Below are positions 8,768 through 18,159 of a stretch of DNA of 64,000 nucleotides, one piece after another; position 1 is the stretch's first letter; every line of letters begins with the position of its first letter. A program made the position numbers and the translations under genes. The notes under the pieces are model-generated. The model saw only the letters and a program-made list of their open reading frames with translations, had not been told where the DNA came from and did not search any database. This stretch comes from CAZBDU01 sp964490725 (GTDB lineage: Bacteria; Spirochaetota; Spirochaetia; SZUA-6; DRHE01). The stretch covers positions 1-64,000 of the forward strand of contig CAZBDU010000019.1 in assembly GCA_964490725.1 (NCBI GenBank), written 5' to 3'.

Positions 8768-9284
8768 GCGGGAGAAGGTGCTGCTGAACGTGCTGCTGTG
8801 GGTGGTGGCCGCGGCGATCCTGGGCGTGCTGGCCTGGCTGGAGCTGGAGAAGAGCGCCGAGACGCGCGGGCAGGCCGCGGTGATGGAGGAGCAGATACGC
8901 CGCTTCAGCGAACGGGCCGGAGACGAGACGGAGCTGGAAGGGCGCCGCCAGCGGCTGGTACAGGCTCTGGAGGCCGAACGGCAGCGCTTCTACGGCGCCG
9001 GCGAGATGGACACCTACGGGTTCGGGATCATCATTCGGGACCTCCTGGTGGCGGGGGGCCTGGAGATCAGCCGCTACCAGACCGTGGAGGTGGGCCAGAG
9101 CACGTACCTGGAGTTCTCGGTGGCAGGCTCCGCCCTGGAGCTGGCGCGGTTCCTGCAGAGGGTCTCCGCCTCGGAGAAGTACTGGTCCGTTCCGTTTCTG
9201 TCCATCAGCAACCGCTCGGCGGACGGCAACGTGCAGTCGGTGTTCAGGATCACCTATGAGAAGATCGACGGCCTTTCTCGCTGA
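8760..9284 (+). CDS. gspM: Type II secretion protein GspM/PilO-like
   Basis: Small bitopic inner-membrane protein that partners GspL. The 174 residues consist of a short cytoplasmic tail, one membrane helix (VLLWVVAAAILGVLAWLEL, about 9-28), a heptad-like region (about 30-75) and a C-terminal periplasmic domain of ferredoxin-like type. That domain includes the phrase LEFSVAGSALELARFLQRV, typical of PilO/GspM, where this segment forms the subdomain helix. The start overlaps gspL by 8 bases and the end overlaps the next gene by 29. Sequence identity in this family is low, so the call leans on order, size and topology. Confidence 0.7.
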   Translation: MSRREKVLLNVLLWVVAAAILGVLAWLELEKSAETRGQAAVMEEQIRRFSERAGDETELEGRRQRLVQALEAERQRFYGAGEMDTYGFGIIIRDLLVAGGLEISRYQTVEVGQSTYLEFSVAGSALELARFLQRVSASEKYWSVPFLSISNRSADGNVQSVFRITYEKIDGLSR

Positions 9285-9729
9285 GCTCCTTCCAGTGCTG
9301 GTCCTCCTCGCGCTGGCGGCGCTTCTGGTCTTGCCCGTCCCCGAGCGCCGGATCCCCGCCTCCCCCCGGGCAGGTGCGCCGGCCTCCTCGCCGGAGGCCG
9401 CGGCGCCGGCGGAGGAATCGGCGCGCAAGTCCTCGCCGGCGGAGATCGCGGCACTGTTTGGCTGGCGCCCCCGGGTGCAGGCGCCGCCGCGCGCGCCCCA
9501 GGCCGCTCCGCCCGCCCCGCCGGCTCGCGCGGACTGGCTGCGTCCGCTGGGCTACGTGGTGGGGGAGCGGGGAACGGCCACCTACCTGTTCAAGGACACC
9601 CGCACGGGAGCGGTGCTGTCGCTGGTGCCGAACGTGGAAAACCGGGGCTGGACGCTGCGGGCGGTGCGGGAGAAGGATTTCCTGCTGGAGTCCGGCGGCA
9701 AGACCTACACGGTGCCCCGCAGTGAGTAG
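9256..9729 (+). CDS. GspC-like (or PilP-like) periplasmic linker protein
   Basis: Probable link between the inner-membrane platform and the GspD secretin. The 157 residues contain one N-terminal membrane helix (about 8-26) and a Pro/Ala-rich flexible stretch (about 33-60). A short segment AEIAALFGW follows, like the phrase that precedes the homology region in GspC. After a second Pro/Ala linker comes a compact beta-rich C-terminal domain (about 95-155; LGYVVGERGTATYLFKD). It lacks a PDZ domain. In most type II operons gspC comes first; here it is near the end of the operon. A PilP-type reading is equally possible. Confidence 0.55.
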   Translation: MRRSTAFLAELLPVLVLLALAALLVLPVPERRIPASPRAGAPASSPEAAAPAEESARKSSPAEIAALFGWRPRVQAPPRAPQAAPPAPPARADWLRPLGYVVGERGTATYLFKDTRTGAVLSLVPNVENRGWTLRAVREKDFLLESGGKTYTVPRSE

Positions 9730-9755
9730 AGGTGCAGAATGAACAGAGGTGCACA

Positions 9756-10433
9756 ATGAACCGAGCGCTGGTTCCGGTCGTCCTGGCCGTGGTGATCCTC
9801 TCCTCCTGCCAGAGCTTCCGGGAACGGAAGCTGGCGGAGTTCAACCAGGCCCCCCTGTTCGGAATGGTCTACGACTACGAGCAGAAGCCCGTCCCGGCGG
9901 CCCAGCTCCTGGTGGACGGAAGGCGCGGCCCGCAGACGGACATCAACGGGCGCTTCGTCATCGAAGCACTGAGCCGCGGCGCCCACCGGGTGAAGGTGAC
10001 CAAGGAGGGGTTCGAGCCGCTGGAGGTGCAGGTGGACTACCTGAACAGGAGCCAGGTGCTGTACCTGCGGGTGGTCTCCTTCAACCAGCTCCTGCGCATG
10101 GCCGAGCGGGCCCTGGAGGAGAAGCGCTACTACCAGGTGGAGGACCTGCTGAGCCGCGCCGCAGCGATCGACCCGGCGGATCCGGTGGGGCTGTACCTGC
10201 GGGCGCTGTACCAGAGCGAGAAGGGAGAGGTGCAGGAGGCCGTCCGCACCCTGGAGAGCGTGCTGGAGGCCGGCTACCGGCAGCCGGTCCTCTACCTGAC
10301 GCTGGCGGACCTCTACCAGTACCGCCTCCAGGATGATGCGCAGGCGCTTCGCTACCTGCGCCAGTACCTGAAGCTGCAGGGGGACCCGGAGGCGCGGAAG
10401 CGTCTGGAGGCGCTGGAGGCCGGACAGAAGTAA
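9756..10433 (+). CDS. Lipoprotein with carboxypeptidase-regulatory-like and TPR regions
   Basis: Probable lipoprotein ending the secretion operon. The signal peptide ends in the lipobox ILSSC (Cys 18). Residues about 30-105 look like a carboxypeptidase-regulatory/PEGA-type beta domain (LFGMVYDYEQKPVPAAQLLVDG, with ITDINGRFVIEAL-style DxNGRF). Residues about 108-225 are TPR-like helices (ALEEKRYYQVEDLLSRAAAIDPADPVGLY). It follows the GspC-like gene by 26 bases. ATG 9756 was chosen because the shorter leader gives a normal lipoprotein signal and GAGGTG sits upstream; an in-frame GTG exists at 9732. A pilotin-like or assembly role for the secretin is an inference from position only. Confidence 0.7.
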   Translation: MNRALVPVVLAVVILSSCQSFRERKLAEFNQAPLFGMVYDYEQKPVPAAQLLVDGRRGPQTDINGRFVIEALSRGAHRVKVTKEGFEPLEVQVDYLNRSQVLYLRVVSFNQLLRMAERALEEKRYYQVEDLLSRAAAIDPADPVGLYLRALYQSEKGEVQEAVRTLESVLEAGYRQPVLYLTLADLYQYRLQDDAQALRYLRQYLKLQGDPEARKRLEALEAGQK

Positions 10434-10635
10434 CCAGGAAGGGCCGGCCGCCGCCCGGCGCTCGGGCCCGGCGAACCGGTCCGCGCCCTCGGGTGCGGTG
10501 GGGCACCCTCGAACAAGGTCGGGCCTCGACGCCCTTCACGCGCTTCCGGTGGAATGCGGGTGCCGCGTGCAGGACAGAACAGAAGGCGAAGCAGGGGGTA
10601 TGGGGTATATAGTAGACAGTAAAGGAGGAATGGTG
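10434..10635. other. Intergenic region with a single copy of the 16-kb repeat core
   Basis: About 200 bases without a gene. The first part is extremely GC-rich and can fold into several imperfect stems, probably ending the secretion operon. GAACCGGTCCGCG at 10473-10485 is identical to the core of the tandem repeat at 16138-16207. The last 50 bases are less GC-rich and contain TATAGT at 10608-10613 and AGGAGG at 10623-10628, the likely -10 and ribosome site of the next gene. No convincing -35 was found. Confidence 0.45.
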
Positions 10636-11145
10636 ATGGTGAAAAAGACTTCCGTGCCGGCCGTTTTTCTGATGCTACTATTGGCACAGCTCCTGGGGGC
10701 ACAATCCAATACGGCTCTGTCGAGCTACTACAATTCCGAGCTCGTTCAGGTGGGCTACGATCTGCGCGGGCTGACATTGAGCTACCGGAACCAAACGGTC
10801 GCGACTGCCTTCGCTTTGCCGCGCAACCTCACAGACGTGCTCTACTCGTATCCAGACACGAAAGCGTTCGCCCAATCATACTCCAGGCTGAACCTCGGAG
10901 GCAACCTCTTGCTCTTTGCGGCATTGGGCGCCGTCGTTGCCGCTCCCATACCCTTGTTGTTGTGGGAGGCCGATCCGTCTGGCACCTTGAGCGGGCTGGC
11001 CAGGGGAGAGATGTTCCTCCTGGGCTTCACAATAGGGGGTGCGGTGTCCAGTTCGGTGGCTGCGGTGCTCAAGACCAGCGCTCTCAACAGGCTGTGCCGG
11101 GGGGTCGCCGCGTTCAACCGGCACAAGATAGGCGAGTATCGGTAG
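10636..11145 (+). CDS. Hypothetical exported membrane protein
   Basis: Not recognised. The 169-residue product begins with a clear signal peptide (VKKTSVPAVFLMLLLAQLLGAQS). A soluble-looking stretch follows, then two hydrophobic segments (about 95-118, NLLLFAALGAVVAAPIPLLL; about 133-152, MFLLGFTIGGAVSSSVAAVL). A conserved-looking C-terminal helix follows (SALNRLCRGVAAFNRHKIGEY). ATG 10636 lies 7 bases after AGGAGG; an ATG at 10630 is too close to it. By eye the gene is less GC-rich, with more A/T-ending codons than its neighbours, which may mean transfer or relaxed selection. It stands alone, with the next gene on the other strand. Confidence 0.65.
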   Translation: MVKKTSVPAVFLMLLLAQLLGAQSNTALSSYYNSELVQVGYDLRGLTLSYRNQTVATAFALPRNLTDVLYSYPDTKAFAQSYSRLNLGGNLLLFAALGAVVAAPIPLLLWEADPSGTLSGLARGEMFLLGFTIGGAVSSSVAAVLKTSALNRLCRGVAAFNRHKIGEYR

Positions 11146-11159
11146 GGCTGGCCGCCCGT

Positions 11160-11567
11160 TCAGCGCACCCCCCTGTCCCGGAAAAAGGGGCCGTACTCCT
11201 TGTCCACCCGCAGGATGTGTCCGGCGAACCAGTCCCAGACGGCGTTGAACAGGTTGATCTCGGCCAGGCGGCGGCCCTTGACGAAATCCTGCTGGTAGGC
11301 GCACACCTGGTCGATGAAGCGGTGGTGCTCCAGCTTCTGCAGCTCATAGCCGGGGTAGCCGTTGGCGCGCATGAGCGCCTCCTCCTCCCAGAAGTGGCGC
11401 TGGATGTAGTACCGGAGACGGTCGAAGATCCGTCCCAGCTTCTCCCGCCGCACCTGCCGGCTGTCCAGGTTGTAGAGATCGTTCAGGATGGCCAGCACCT
11501 GCCGGTGCTGCCGGTCCATTCGGCGGATCCCGACGTTGTAGCGCTCTTCCCACTCCAGTGCAAGCAT
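11160..11567 (-). CDS. Bacteriohemerythrin
   Basis: Small non-heme di-iron oxygen-binding protein of about 135 residues, cytoplasmic and free-standing. All expected iron ligands are visible: H21 in MDRQH, H58 and E62 in HFWEEE, H81/H82 in EHHRFID, and H117 with D122 in HILRVD. The family binds O2 for sensing, delivery or protection in microaerobic and anaerobic bacteria. The gene follows the multicopper oxidase on the same strand after a strong stem-loop, so the two may be separately transcribed although related to oxygen. Start ATG 11567. Confidence 0.92.
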   Translation of the reverse strand: MLALEWEERYNVGIRRMDRQHRQVLAILNDLYNLDSRQVRREKLGRIFDRLRYYIQRHFWEEEALMRANGYPGYELQKLEHHRFIDQVCAYQQDFVKGRRLAEINLFNAVWDWFAGHILRVDKEYGPFFRDRGVR

Positions 11568-11688
11568 TGGTCACCTCCCCGCGCGCGCGACTGTTGTCAT
11601 CATGGCGCACCAACCGGCGGCAGGCGACATCCTGGAGGCCGGCAGGCCCGCAGCCGGGCGCTTCCTGGAACCCGCGCCGCGACACGGA

Positions 11689-11717
11689 AGGAGGGAGCCC
11701 GCTGGGGGCTCCCTCCT
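11689..11717 (-). terminator. Perfect 12-bp stem-loop after the multicopper oxidase gene
   Basis: AGGAGGGAGCCC (11689-11700) pairs perfectly with GGGCTCCCTCCT (11706-11717) around a 5-base loop. It lies about 70 bases past the oxidase stop and 120 bases before the hemerythrin start. There is no T-run on either side, so it is either an unusual terminator or an mRNA-stabilising hairpin. The rest of 11568-11785 shows no gene. Confidence 0.5.
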
Positions 11718-11785
11718 GGCTGTCAAGGGCGCTTTCTGCCGCCCGCTACGGCGCCGGGCACTGCGTCCCGGGCCGCCCGCAGCGG

Positions 11786-13990
11786 CTAGTAGTCCACTCC
11801 CTGGATGTAGAAGCGGGTCGCGCCGGCTTTCGGCTGCACGTTGTAGGGCCGCATCATCTCGTTGTCCTCGTGGTCGATGATGTGGCAGTGCCAGACGTAG
11901 CCGTAGCCCAGCGCTTCCGGGTCGAAGTCGAACGCGTACTGCAGCGGATCCAGGTTGGTGGCCAGGTCGAAGGGGGCGAAACGCACCACGAAGCGCGTCA
12001 CCATTCCCGGAGGCACCATGATGGTGTCCTTCCACCCCACCTCGTTGGCCGCCGGCGGCCGTACCGGTCCCTGGAGGTAGGGGGTGATATCGGGATTTCC
12101 GCCCAGGGCCCGGGGGTTTCCGCTGTTGTAGTCCAGGGGAGGCCCGTAGGCGGGCATGAACATCCCCGCCGGAAAGGCTCCGTTGTACACCGCGGTGTAC
12201 TTGTTGGCGTTGAAGTTCTGCCGGTTGAGCAGCTGGAACTGGACCAAGTGCGTGTGGATTGGATGGGCGTCGGCGGTGAGGTTGACGATCTCCCACACCT
12301 CCGTATCTCCCTCCAGGGGGTACTCGGAGATGTAGTTCGTGATCCCGTTCAGCGTGATGGGCGTGAAGTCGCCGCGGATCAGCATGGCCGCCGGCTGGCC
12401 CGGCTGCTCGATCGCCTGCTCGCCCCCCCACTTGGTGTTGTTCACCAGAACCTCCCGGGGGCCGCCCGGGTAGGCCACCCCATTCACCGTGACCGGCGGG
12501 TCCATGACCTCGTTCAGGGTGAGCTGGCGGGTCTTGTTGGCCGTCACTCCGGGAGCGAGCGCTCCCGTGGCCGGATCGGCGAGCCGCACCAGCGGGTTGG
12601 CCAGGAGGGGAGCCCCCGAGGCCGGGTCGTAGCTGGTATCCGCGTCGACCAGATTCACGATCCGGAACTGCATGATCCGGCCCACGGTGCCGCCTTGGGC
12701 AGGCGCGCCGCCCGGATAGGGCATCCTGGCGGTGTTGCGCAGGATCAAGGTGGTCCCGGGCGCCAGGCCGGCGAAGTCCACGATCACCTCGGCCCGCTCG
12801 CCGGGCATGAGGGTCAGGCGCGACAGCGGCTTGCTGTTGGGATCAATCTTGACCGGGGCGTCCAGGTAGCCCCCATCGGTGGCGATCTGCCACATCGGCG
12901 GGCCCATCACCTTGGTGACAGGATCCACCAGGAACAACTCGTAGGTGCGGGCGTTCGAGCCGTTGATGAAGAAGAAGGTGTAGCGCTTGGGCTCGACGTT
13001 CAGGTACGGCCAGACCTTCCCGTTGACGACAATGGTGTCCCCTACGAACTCCGGCACCCAGTAGGGATGCTCCGGGTTGGGCACGAAGGGCACCCCCGCG
13101 GGGAAGTACAGCTGGCCCTCCGTGTCGAACATGCGGTCCTGCACCACCAGCGGCACCAGCGGCGGCAGGTTGGCCGGGTCGTTCGGGGGATCGGTCAGCA
13201 GATAGGCGCCCGCCAGCCCGGCGTAGACCCCCAGCCGCGTGAGCCCCAGGACGTGATCGTGGAACCACAGGAGGCCGGCCTGCTGGCTGTTGGGGTAGCG
13301 GTAGACCGCCTCGTTCGGGCCTGCGGGAATCAGGGGGTGGGTGTAGTAGGCATGGCCATGGTAGGCTCCGTCACTCGTGAACCACTGGTCCGGGCCGCCG
13401 TCGATCACCGGCGGCACCATGCCGCCGTGCAGGTGCGGCACCGCCGGGACCGGGCCGGCGTAGTGCTGGTCCCAGGGAGAGGCCGGGAGCTGGCCGGGTA
13501 TGACTGCATGGGCCGCGTCGTTGGCCTCGCCGTTCAGCGGGTCAGCCCAGTGGAGCGTCTGGTCGGTGCCGAACTTGTAGGCCAGGACGTTGCTGGCGTC
13601 GGTGTTGCCCAACTTGTTGACCCACTTGATCTCCGTGGGCGTTCCGCGGGTGGCCACGATCACCGGTCCGATGTAGGAGGGGATAGCGGCCTGCCCGTGC
13701 TCCAGGTAGCCCCACACCCAGGTCCCCTGGTAGGGCCCGCCGGAGGCCGGGACGAAGGTGCTGGGAAGCACCTGGGACTGGAACTCACTCATCTCCAGCA
13801 CCACCTGGCCCAAGGGGTTCACGATGGTGTTCAGGCTGGGCAGGGGGTCCACGAACTGCGCGATGGCGCTGCCGGGAAGCGGCACCTGCGTGGGCGCCTG
13901 TGCGGGCAGGCTCACGGCCGCCAGCGCCATGATCACGGCGGCGGCCGTGATTGCGGGAAGTTTCGGTCCGTCGATCTTCAAACGTTTCAT
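11786..13990 (-). CDS. Exported multicopper oxidase, CotA/laccase type
   Basis: Secreted copper oxidase that couples oxidation of metals or organic substrates to reduction of O2 to water. The 734-residue product has a Sec-type signal peptide (ending near SLPAQA). All four copper-binding blocks are present: HLHGG (about 186), WFHDH (about 243), HPIHTH (about 575) and HCHIIDHEDNEMM (about 701). The last block supplies the type 1 Cys-His and an axial Met, as in CotA. It is about 200 residues longer than CotA, mostly in the N-terminal third. ATG 13990 was chosen over an ATG 82 codons upstream because it gives the signal peptide and is preceded by AAAGGA. Substrate cannot be read from sequence. 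Confidence 0.9.
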   Translation of the reverse strand: MKRLKIDGPKLPAITAAAVIMALAAVSLPAQAPTQVPLPGSAIAQFVDPLPSLNTIVNPLGQVVLEMSEFQSQVLPSTFVPASGGPYQGTWVWGYLEHGQAAIPSYIGPVIVATRGTPTEIKWVNKLGNTDASNVLAYKFGTDQTLHWADPLNGEANDAAHAVIPGQLPASPWDQHYAGPVPAVPHLHGGMVPPVIDGGPDQWFTSDGAYHGHAYYTHPLIPAGPNEAVYRYPNSQQAGLLWFHDHVLGLTRLGVYAGLAGAYLLTDPPNDPANLPPLVPLVVQDRMFDTEGQLYFPAGVPFVPNPEHPYWVPEFVGDTIVVNGKVWPYLNVEPKRYTFFFINGSNARTYELFLVDPVTKVMGPPMWQIATDGGYLDAPVKIDPNSKPLSRLTLMPGERAEVIVDFAGLAPGTTLILRNTARMPYPGGAPAQGGTVGRIMQFRIVNLVDADTSYDPASGAPLLANPLVRLADPATGALAPGVTANKTRQLTLNEVMDPPVTVNGVAYPGGPREVLVNNTKWGGEQAIEQPGQPAAMLIRGDFTPITLNGITNYISEYPLEGDTEVWEIVNLTADAHPIHTHLVQFQLLNRQNFNANKYTAVYNGAFPAGMFMPAYGPPLDYNSGNPRALGGNPDITPYLQGPVRPPAANEVGWKDTIMVPPGMVTRFVVRFAPFDLATNLDPLQYAFDFDPEALGYGYVWHCHIIDHEDNEMMRPYNVQPKAGATRFYIQGVDY

Positions 13991-14389
13991 ACGATCTGGT
14001 CCTTTCGCTTTTTCCTTTTCGCCTTTTCTCTCTCTGGCATTCGCTACACGTTGCGGCCGCGCTACCGCGGCTCCTTGCCGCGCCGAGGCGGTCAGCGGTC
14101 CCTTCTCTGAGCTACAGCCTCCTTTCTCGTCGCAGGGGGCGGACATTTTTCGGACGGCAGGCGCCCACCCTGCCCGTTGCGCACCGTGGGCCCGCGAGCC
14201 TCCTTGGTACGAGCTCTCTGGCGGCTGTATCCTCAAGCGGGGGGCAAAGCCCCGGCGGATGCACCTGCGGGCCGGGACCCGTGTCCTCGGGCACAGGCCT
14301 CTGGACGGGCCCTTCCGCTTCAGCTTTCGAGGGGATTCGGCTCCTCCACCCCCATGGGGAACGGCATCCCATCGTCATCCCACAGCCGG
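13991..14389. other. Intergenic region upstream of the oxidase
   Basis: About 400 bases between the oxidase start (minus strand) and the amylase promoter (plus strand). No convincing gene is visible on either strand. The oxidase-proximal 60 bases are pyrimidine-rich on the plus strand (purine-rich in the leader mRNA). A 28-codon minus-strand ORF at 14320-14406 has somewhat protein-like composition but no ribosome site. No copper-responsive operator was recognised. Confidence 0.4.
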
Positions 14390-14418
14390 TTGACGATACT
14401 ATGCATCGCTACGATAAT
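14390..14418 (+). promoter_or_regulatory. Sigma-70-type promoter for the amylase gene
   Basis: TTGACG (14390-14395) and GATAAT (14413-14418) are separated by exactly 17 bases, inside one of the few AT-rich stretches of the window (about 14390-14535). Transcription would start near 14425, giving a leader of about 115 bases or more. The element TATACCTGAGCG at 14513-14524, also found at two other places in the window, lies inside this leader. Confidence 0.65.
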
Positions 14419-14539
14419 TATAAGTACGGCCGTCTGTGTTAGATTAAAGTATTAATCCGGCGCGGATGCGTGTACATAATCCATACAGTCTAAGTAAAGA
14501 AAAATAGCGGTTTATACCTGAGCGATATAGCAAATCAGC

Positions 14540-16027
14540 GTGCGGGGTGGCAGGTGCGGCGGGCGTGGCGTGGCCGCCGGGGTTGACAGCCCCCTTCGGT
14601 TCCGGAGAGCATGGACTCCTGCGGGGCTGCAGGGAGGGGGCACGCTTGAGGGAGGGCTTCGGATTCTGGATCACTGGGCGCAGGATGCATTCTTCTACCA
14701 CATCTACCCGTTGGGGCTGTGCGGAGCGCCGGAGAGGAACGACTTCAAGGCTCCGCCCGCTGCCCGCCTGGAGAAGCTGTATGGCTGGCTGGACCACCTC
14801 CGGCAGTTGGGCGTGAATGCCCTGTACCTGGGGCCGCTGTTCGAGTCGGGAAGCCACGGCTACGACACGGTGGACTACTTCCGGGTGGATCGCCGCCTGG
14901 GGGACAACTCCACCCTGGCGCGGCTCTGCGGGGAGCTGCGCCGCCGGGGCATGCGGGTGATTCTGGATGGGGTGTTCCACCACGTGGGCAGGCAGTTCTG
15001 GGCCTTTCAGGACGTGCAGGGGAATGGGGAGCGTTCCGCCTACCAGGAATGGTTCGCCGGAATGCGCTTCGACCAGGAAAGCCCCCTGGGGGATCCGTTC
15101 TCTTACGAGGCCTGGGAGGGCCACTTCGAGCTTCCCAAGCTGAACTTGGCGAACCCCGAGGTGGCGGCTCATCTGCTCCAGGCGGTGGGCTTCTGGATCG
15201 AGCGGTTCGACATCGACGGGCTGCGGCTGGACGTGGCCTACCTGCTGGATCCGGGGTTTCTGGGCCGGCTGTCCCACTTCTGCAGGGAGCGCAAGCCCGG
15301 TTTCTGGCTCCTGGGCGAGGCGATCCACGGGGACTACCGGCGCTGGGTGGCTCCGGGGCTTCTGGACTCGGCCACCAACTACGAGTGCTACAAGGGCCTG
15401 TACTCCAGCCACAACGACCGCAACTACTTCGAGATCGCCTACTCCCTGAACCGCCAGTTCGGTGAGGGCGGGATCTACCGGGACTTGCCGCTGTACTCCT
15501 TCGCCGACAACCACGACGTGGACCGGGTGGCCAGCCGGCTGGCCGAGCCGGCGCACCTGTATCCGCTGTACTGCCTGCTCATGACCATGCCAGGCGTGCC
15601 CAGCGTGTACTACGGAAGCGAGTGGGGCATCCCCGGCGAGAAGGCGGGTCACAGCGACCGGGAGCTCCGGCCCGCCCTGGAGCCGGCCCAGGCATCGGCG
15701 AGGAGCCCTCATCCGGAGCTGGCCGGGGCCATCGCCCGGCTGGCCCGGCTGCGCGCCGGAAGCGTCGCCCTGCGGCGGGGGGACTACCGCCAGCTGCACG
15801 TCGGTGCGGAGCTGCTGGTCTTCCAGAGGCGGTGGGGAGAGGAGCTGGCGCTGGTGGCGGTGAACGCCGCCGGCACGCCCGCGGAGGTGGAGGCGGCCGC
15901 CCCGGGCCGCACCCCATCCTTCCGGGATCTCCTGAACCCTCCCCAGGCCGTCCAGGCGCGCACCGGCCGCCTGCGCTTCCGGGTGCCGCCCCGTTGGGCG
16001 CGGGTGCTGGCCCCCACCTCCGGCTGA
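14540..16027 (+). CDS. GH13 alpha-amylase-family glycosidase, cytoplasmic
   Basis: Alpha-glucan hydrolase or transglycosylase with a TIM barrel; no signal peptide, so it acts inside the cell on maltodextrin or glycogen-derived glucan. The four GH13 regions are visible: DGVFHHVG (I), GLRLDVA with nucleophile Asp (II), LLGEAIHG with acid/base Glu (III) and FADNHDVDR with the transition-state Asp (IV). The N-terminal FYHIYPLGLCGAP begins the barrel. The start is unclear. The longest frame begins at GTG 14540, but the first 40 residues look non-coding. GGAGGG at 14651-14656 points to a non-standard ATT 14663 or CTG 14666, just before the barrel. About 450-495 residues depending on start. Confidence 0.85.
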   Translation: MRGGRCGGRGVAAGVDSPLRFRRAWTPAGLQGGGTLEGGLRILDHWAQDAFFYHIYPLGLCGAPERNDFKAPPAARLEKLYGWLDHLRQLGVNALYLGPLFESGSHGYDTVDYFRVDRRLGDNSTLARLCGELRRRGMRVILDGVFHHVGRQFWAFQDVQGNGERSAYQEWFAGMRFDQESPLGDPFSYEAWEGHFELPKLNLANPEVAAHLLQAVGFWIERFDIDGLRLDVAYLLDPGFLGRLSHFCRERKPGFWLLGEAIHGDYRRWVAPGLLDSATNYECYKGLYSSHNDRNYFEIAYSLNRQFGEGGIYRDLPLYSFADNHDVDRVASRLAEPAHLYPLYCLLMTMPGVPSVYYGSEWGIPGEKAGHSDRELRPALEPAQASARSPHPELAGAIARLARLRAGSVALRRGDYRQLHVGAELLVFQRRWGEELALVAVNAAGTPAEVEAAAPGRTPSFRDLLNPPQAVQARTGRLRFRVPPRWARVLAPTSG

Positions 16028-16207
16028 ACCGGTCCGANNNNNNNNNNNNNNNNNNNNNNNNNNNNNNNNNNNNNNNNNNNNNNNNNNNNNNNNNNNNNNN
16101 NNNNNNNNNNNNNNNNNNNNNNNNNNNNNNNNNNNNNGTGAACCGGTCCGAGTGAACCGGTCCGAGTGAACCGGTCCGAGTGAACCGGTCCGAGTGAACC
16201 GGTCCGC
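16024..16207. repeat. 14-bp tandem repeat interrupted by the assembly gap
   Basis: Unit GTGAACCGGTCCGA. Five consecutive units follow the gap (16138-16207; four identical, the fifth ending in C). One unit, differing in its first base, precedes the gap at 16024-16037 and overlaps the amylase stop codon. The array therefore runs into the gap from both sides and its true copy number is unknown. Each unit contains the palindrome ACCGGT. It lies between the amylase and groEL genes. Confidence 0.9.
16038..16137. other. Assembly gap, 100 N
   Basis: Exactly 100 undetermined bases, the usual scaffolding placeholder, so the true length is unknown. Both edges are the same tandem repeat, which explains why assembly broke here. 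Any gene between the amylase and groEL, for example a small groES, could be hidden in it. Confidence 0.98.
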
Positions 16208-16211
16208 GGAG

Positions 16212-16281
16212 CCCCTCGAGGGGCCAAACGGTGGTTTTGCCGCGCAAATCCACTTGCCGCGAGGCTCGCCTCGGATGTATT
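16212..16281 (+). promoter_or_regulatory. Putative groEL promoter region with palindromes
   Basis: A perfect 12-bp palindrome CCCCTCGAGGGG lies at 16212-16223. TTGCCG (16254-16259) and TGTATT (16276-16281) are 16 bases apart and could be -35 and -10. The spacer holds the inverted repeat CGAGG-N4-CCTCG (16260-16273). No CIRCE element (TTAGCACTC-N9-GAGTGCTAA) was found, so HrcA control is not supported here. The region 16282-16408 shows no gene; AAGGGGG precedes the groEL start. Confidence 0.35.
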
Positions 16282-16408
16282 TTTGCTCCGTCAAATCGAA
16301 AGCGCTGGAGACAGGAATCGGATGAACGATGCGGGCATCCGCTCTGGCCCGGTGGCGAAACTTTTCGGACAACCCAGAACGGCACGCGGAAATGCAAGGG
16401 GGTAGTGT

Positions 16409-18046
<1,638 letters not shown>

Positions 18047-18061
18047 AGCCTCATCCCCGGG

Positions 18062-18079
18062 GCGGCCTGCCCGGGCCGC
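18062..18079 (+). terminator. Stem-loop after groEL
   Basis: GCGGCC (18062-18067) pairs with GGCCGC (18074-18079) around six bases, 15 bases past the groEL stop. No T-run follows, so termination efficiency is uncertain. The next gene has its own promoter candidate. Confidence 0.4.
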
Positions 18080-18085
18080 TCCGGC

Positions 18086-18114
18086 TTTCCACCCGGCTCG
18101 CCGGAGGGTATACT
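18086..18114 (+). promoter_or_regulatory. Promoter candidate for the two-component operon
   Basis: TTTCCA (18086-18091) and TATACT (18109-18114) with a 17-base spacer. Transcription would start about 18121 and the kinase ATG is at 18160. The string TATACTGGTC also occurs at 5-14, just before the first gene of the window. Confidence 0.45.
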
Positions 18115-18159
18115 GGTCCCGTGAGCCCCGAGGTGCCGTCCATCGCCGGGCGTGGGTAG

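Noticed and set aside
14320..14406. 28-codon minus-strand ORF upstream of the oxidase
   Set aside because: No ribosome site, overlaps the amylase promoter, and is too short to support.
16138..16207. Possible CRISPR array
   Set aside because: The units are 14 bp and directly abutting, with no spacers and no cas genes nearby.
16208..16408. CIRCE/HrcA operator before groEL
   Set aside because: No TTAGCACTC-N9-GAGTGCTAA-like inverted repeat is present.
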